The notes under the pieces are model-generated. The model did not search any database, was not told the origin of the DNA, and saw only the letters and a list, made by a program, of their open reading frames with translations. Source: UBA4923 sp964486135 (GTDB lineage: Bacteria; Bacillota; Clostridia; Saccharofermentanales; DTU023). From it: 15,935 nt of DNA. The position numbers and the translations under genes were made by a program. Positions 13,005 to 15,935 of the stretch are shown here, piece by piece. The stretch covers positions 1 to 15,935 of the forward strand of contig CAZAKT010000033.1 in NCBI GenBank assembly GCA_964486135.1, written 5' to 3'. How positions within the stretch are numbered: the stretch's first letter is position 1; each line of letters opens with the position of its first letter.

Positions 13005-15758
13005 CTAGCTGATAAACAAGGTGAACTGGGATTTGTCGGCATCGTTCAGCATGGAGGCGACCCCGCCGATCTTGACTCCCTCTATAAGCTCCTCTTTCTT
13101 GAGCCCCATGACATCCATGGTCATCTGGCAGGCCGTCATCTCAATGTCCGGATTGGCAGCCGCCTCGCGGACCAGGTCCTCCAGGGAGCTGATCCCCTTG
13201 TCCTTCATAACCTTCCGCATCATCTTGGGGGCCATGCCCATCATATTCATCTGGGAGAGTCCCATGCCCCGGGTCCCACGCGGGATCATACCGGTGAACA
13301 TCTTGTCCATGAAGCCTTTTTCCACGGGAACCCGGAAATCCTTCCTGAGGGCGCTCAAGCCCCAGAAGGTGAAGAACATATGGACCTTGTCCCCCATGGC
13401 GACCGCTCCCAAAGCGATGATGAAGGCTGCCATGACCTTGTCGAAACTGCCGGAGAAGACAATCAGGGTCTTGTCCTTGCCCTTGGGGTCCCCGCTTGAG
13501 ACAAAGCCGGGATCCGGATCCGCCAGGTCCGTCCCCTGTCCTTTGCGAATGACGGCCGTATAATAGCCGCCGCCTTCTGAAGTTTCCAGGAGCTGGTTGC
13601 CTGTGTTCTCACACCAGCTGCCCACATCCCGCGTAAAGCCCGGGTCCGTCGCCCTGACCCGGACGACTTCGCCTTCCTTCATTTCATTGAAATACTTGCC
13701 GACCTCCACGATGGGGCCTGGACAGCTCAGGCCGCAGACATCCAGTGTAAACTCAGCCTTTTCCGGCTCAGGAGCCGGGGCCGGCGCTTCTGCCTTCGCA
13801 GGCCTGCCCTTCAGGACCGTGGCAGTATAGTAGCCACCCCCCTCCGCCTTCTCAAGCAGGGTATTGCCCGTGTTCTCCGCCCAGCTCTCGATATCAGCGC
13901 TGAAGCCGGGGTCCGTCGCGGTCACCCGGACCAGCTCTCCCTCCTCCAGATCCTTTATGAATTTGCCGACCTCCACAATCGGACCCGGGCAGCTCATACC
14001 ACAAACATCCAGCATATGGAGCAGTTTGGCTTCCTCCGCCACCCGTCCCTTATCATCCCGGTCACCCATGGGCTCCGCTCCTTCCATCCGGCCCGGCTCC
14101 CCGGCCGGTACTGTCGAGAGGGCGGCAAAGGTCCTCAAGCCACCCATCAGATTGCAAACCTTGAAACCCTCCTGCTTCAGGAGGCGCTCGGCGACATAGC
14201 CGCGGAGGCCGACCGCGCAGAAGGTGAGGTAGGTTTTCGACTTGTCGAGTTCATCCAGCCGGTCCCGGAGCTGGCTCAGGGGAAGGATGACGGATCCCGG
14301 CAGGGTCCCCACCTCGACCTCAGCTGCTTCACGTATATCCAGCAGGGTATAGTCCTGGGGTCTTTCCAGGTACTCTTCCACCGTCACCGGATGGGTCAGG
14401 CCGGCCAGAATATTCTCCGCCACAAAGCCAGCGAAATTGACCGCGTCCTTGGCGGCGCCGTAGGGCGGGGCGTAGGCCAGTTCGAGCTCGGCCAGATCCC
14501 GCACGGTCCCCTTGAAATGCATGGCGGTCGCGATCACATCGATCCTTTTGTCCACACCGGAATAGCCCACAATCTGAGCGCCCAGGATCAGACCCTCCTT
14601 GTCAAAGAGGAGCTTGACAACCATGGGCAGGGCCCCGGGATAATAGGTGACATGATTCATGGGATGGATCAGGGCATAGTAATAATCCTCTCCGTAGACA
14701 AGACCCAGCCGCTTCAACAACTTCTCGCACATGCCGACGGAGGCGGCTGTCATATCGAAGACTTTGGCGATGCTGGTCCCCAGGGTCCCCCGATAGGCTT
14801 CCACCGTCTCCCCCGCCAGGATATTGGCACAGACAAAACGGCCTTGACGGTTGGCCGGCCCCGCGAGCGGGATGGCTGTCCGGCCGCCCAGGATGGGTTC
14901 ATCCACCTCGACGACATCGCCCACCGCGTAGATGTCAGGATCACTGGTTTGCATGGCTTGGTTGACGGCGATATGGCCGCGTGGGCCCAGATCCAGGCCA
15001 GCCTCCTGGGCCAGCTTGTTATTGGGCCGGACCCCGATGCAGAGGAGGGTCATGTCCGTCGACACAACGGAGCCATCACTCAAGTAGACCAGGCCCCCAT
15101 CGTCGGTTATTGACTCAATCCCACTGCCCAGGATGACCCGGACACCCTTCTTCCGCATATGATCTTCCAGGATCCTTGTCATATCCTTGTCGAAAGGGGG
15201 CATGATCTGGTCTGACAATTCGACCAGGGTACATTCGATTCCCCGCTCGACCAGGTTCTCGACCATCTCGATTCCGATGAAACCGGCGCCGACGACCACG
15301 GCCTTTTTCGGACCCCTGTCCCTTATGAAGGACCAGATCCGGTCGGTATCCTCAATGGTCCAGAGGGTGAAAATATTCTGGGCATCAATGCCCTTCATGG
15401 GGGGGATAAAAGGTGAAGAACCGGTCGACAGGATTACCTTGTCGTAGGTCTCTTCGTAGATTTCACCTGTAGTCAGATCCTTGACCTGGACGACCTTCCT
15501 GTCGCGGTCAATCTTCAAAGCCTCCGACAGGGTCCTGATCTCAAAGCCGTATTTGGCCCTGATTGTTTCCAGGGGGGAGACAAACAGCGCCTCCCGGCGC
15601 GTGATCACGCCACCGATGTAGTAGGGAAGGCCGCAGTTGGCAAAAGAGACGTGCTCGCCCCGTTCCAGGACCAGGATTTCCGCGTCTTCAGCCAGCCGTC
15701 TCATCCTGGCAGCTGCCGTCGCGCCGCCTGCTACGGCGCCTATTACAATAATTTTCAT
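13005..15758 (-). CDS. CoA-disulfide/polysulfide reductase fused to rhodanese, two TusA domains and a DsrE-like domain
   Basis: Cytoplasmic 917-residue sulfur-transfer fusion. Residues 1-450 are a flavin disulfide reductase of the CoA-disulfide reductase/Npsr type: FAD-binding GAVAGGATAAARMRR, redox Cys42 (FANCGLPYYIGG), NAD(P)-binding VVGAGFIGIE (155-164), GDVVEV (280-285) and the YAPPYG signature (429-434). Residues 455-550 are a rhodanese with Cys514 (FCAVGLRG). TusA1 (581-651) has Cys590 in CGMSCPGPI; TusA2 (669-740) has Cys679 in CGLSCPGPI, joined by an Ala/Pro-rich linker. Residues 763-917 match the DrsE_2 type with its Met-rich stretch and Cys877 (TACQMTMDVMG). Related proteins usually have one TusA. 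The likely role is NAD(P)H-dependent reduction of CoA disulfide, persulfide or polysulfide and passage of sulfane sulfur along the cysteines. The ATG has GAGGGG seven nt upstream. A terminator lies beyond the stop. Confidence 0.94.
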   Translation of the reverse strand: MKIIVIGAVAGGATAAARMRRLAEDAEILVLERGEHVSFANCGLPYYIGGVITRREALFVSPLETIRAKYGFEIRTLSEALKIDRDRKVVQVKDLTTGEIYEETYDKVILSTGSSPFIPPMKGIDAQNIFTLWTIEDTDRIWSFIRDRGPKKAVVVGAGFIGIEMVENLVERGIECTLVELSDQIMPPFDKDMTRILEDHMRKKGVRVILGSGIESITDDGGLVYLSDGSVVSTDMTLLCIGVRPNNKLAQEAGLDLGPRGHIAVNQAMQTSDPDIYAVGDVVEVDEPILGGRTAIPLAGPANRQGRFVCANILAGETVEAYRGTLGTSIAKVFDMTAASVGMCEKLLKRLGLVYGEDYYYALIHPMNHVTYYPGALPMVVKLLFDKEGLILGAQIVGYSGVDKRIDVIATAMHFKGTVRDLAELELAYAPPYGAAKDAVNFAGFVAENILAGLTHPVTVEEYLERPQDYTLLDIREAAEVEVGTLPGSVILPLSQLRDRLDELDKSKTYLTFCAVGLRGYVAERLLKQEGFKVCNLMGGLRTFAALSTVPAGEPGRMEGAEPMGDRDDKGRVAEEAKLLHMLDVCGMSCPGPIVEVGKFIKDLEEGELVRVTATDPGFSADIESWAENTGNTLLEKAEGGGYYTATVLKGRPAKAEAPAPAPEPEKAEFTLDVCGLSCPGPIVEVGKYFNEMKEGEVVRVRATDPGFTRDVGSWCENTGNQLLETSEGGGYYTAVIRKGQGTDLADPDPGFVSSGDPKGKDKTLIVFSGSFDKVMAAFIIALGAVAMGDKVHMFFTFWGLSALRKDFRVPVEKGFMDKMFTGMIPRGTRGMGLSQMNMMGMAPKMMRKVMKDKGISSLEDLVREAAANPDIEMTACQMTMDVMGLKKEELIEGVKIGGVASMLNDADKSQFTLFIS

Positions 15759-15797
15759 CGCACTACCCCTCGCCGAGATGCCGCTTATGTCGAAAAA

Positions 15798-15806
15798 ATG
15801 ATAGCA
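15798..15806 (-). promoter_or_regulatory. Extended -10 promoter of the sulfur-transfer fusion gene
   Basis: On the minus strand TG-C-TATCAT (15806-15798) fits the extended -10 pattern, 39 nt before the start codon. No clear -35 lies 16-18 nt upstream. Transcription would begin near 15791, giving a leader of roughly 30 nt that includes GAGGGG. Read-through from the rRNA operon is the alternative source of transcript. Confidence 0.45.
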
Positions 15807-15881
15807 CAGCCTGGCCGATCCCTTGCGAATCGCCTATTCTGTATCATTGGTTCATTCCAGGCAGGGAAGGAAATAAAAAAA

Positions 15882-15935
15882 TCCGGCGAGGACCTACTTT
15901 CCCGGGCCGTCTCCAGCCAGGTATCCTCGGCACAA
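15882..15935 (-). rRNA. rrf: 5S ribosomal RNA, 3' part; 5' part beyond the right edge
   Basis: Read on the minus strand, the last 54 bases contain GCCGAGGATACCTGGCTGG, GAGACGGCCCGGGAAAGTAGG and the closing CGCCGGA, which match helices IV/V and the 3' helix-I strand of bacterial 5S rRNA. The first half of the gene is outside the window, so the 5' end cannot be given. Seven T residues (15881-15875) follow directly, which may act as the transcript end, although no separate terminator hairpin is visible after the gene. An rRNA operon thus probably ends here, about 120 bp upstream of the fusion gene on the same strand. Confidence 0.9.

Noticed and set aside
14016..15113. Long plus-strand open frame (365 codons) inside the sulfur-fusion gene
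   Set aside because: It is antisense to a gene with unmistakable domain motifs, its translation shows no family signature, and it has no ribosome site. Long antisense frames are expected in GC-rich genes.
1..15935. CRISPR arrays, insertion sequences, integrases, prophage genes or attachment sites
   Set aside because: No regularly spaced repeats, transposase or integrase motifs were seen; the inverted repeats present are short and explained as hairpins.

Overview
The window reads as chromosomal DNA of a GC-rich, Gram-positive (monoderm) member of the Bacillota, most likely a Clostridia-type lineage. The evidence is a WalR/WalK two-component pair grouped with WalJ and MurA, pth next to mfd as in Bacillus, Gram-positive-style Shine-Dalgarno sites, and a CoA-disulfide-reductase fusion of the kind known from anaerobic Firmicutes. 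The species cannot be named from this sequence. Almost everything is core chromosome. No insertion sequence, prophage, CRISPR array or integrase was found. No gene-free stretch exceeds 300 bases; the longest is 11830-12078.

Layout. (1) 1-10584, all on the minus strand: a tightly packed run read as guaD (guanine deaminase), nagB (glucosamine-6-phosphate deaminase), walR, walK, murA, walJ, pth, mfd, then a tRNA-Arg(CCG) cut by the left edge. Junctions from nagB onward are 15 nt or less, or overlap as ATGA, TAATG or TGATG, so nagB to mfd is probably one transcript. It joins cell-wall control (WalRK), the first committed step of peptidoglycan synthesis (MurA), amino-sugar catabolism (NagB), rescue of peptidyl-tRNA (Pth) and repair of stalled transcription (Mfd). 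The tRNA appears to have its own promoter overlapping the mfd stop codon. (2) 10585-10717: a divergent intergenic region with back-to-back promoter-like elements. (3) 10718-11829, plus strand: a two-gene split chromate transporter (chrA-type), whose first gene looks leaderless. (4) 11830-12078: a short intergenic region with inverted repeats and an AT-rich promoter-like island. (5) 12079-12885, plus strand: an unrecognised lipoprotein. (6) 12908-12938: a hairpin able to terminate transcription from both sides. (7) 13005-15758, minus strand: a 917-residue sulfur-handling fusion. (8) 15882-15935, minus strand: the 3' end of a 5S rRNA gene, so an rRNA operon ends just upstream of the fusion gene.

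The most notable item is the 917-residue protein. It joins a CoA-disulfide/polysulfide reductase, a rhodanese, two tandem TusA domains and a DsrE-like domain, each with its expected reactive cysteine. It looks like a whole persulfide relay in one chain, with a duplicated TusA module. The other regions are largely conventional; smaller points concern start codons, leader structures and the architecture of the histidine kinase.
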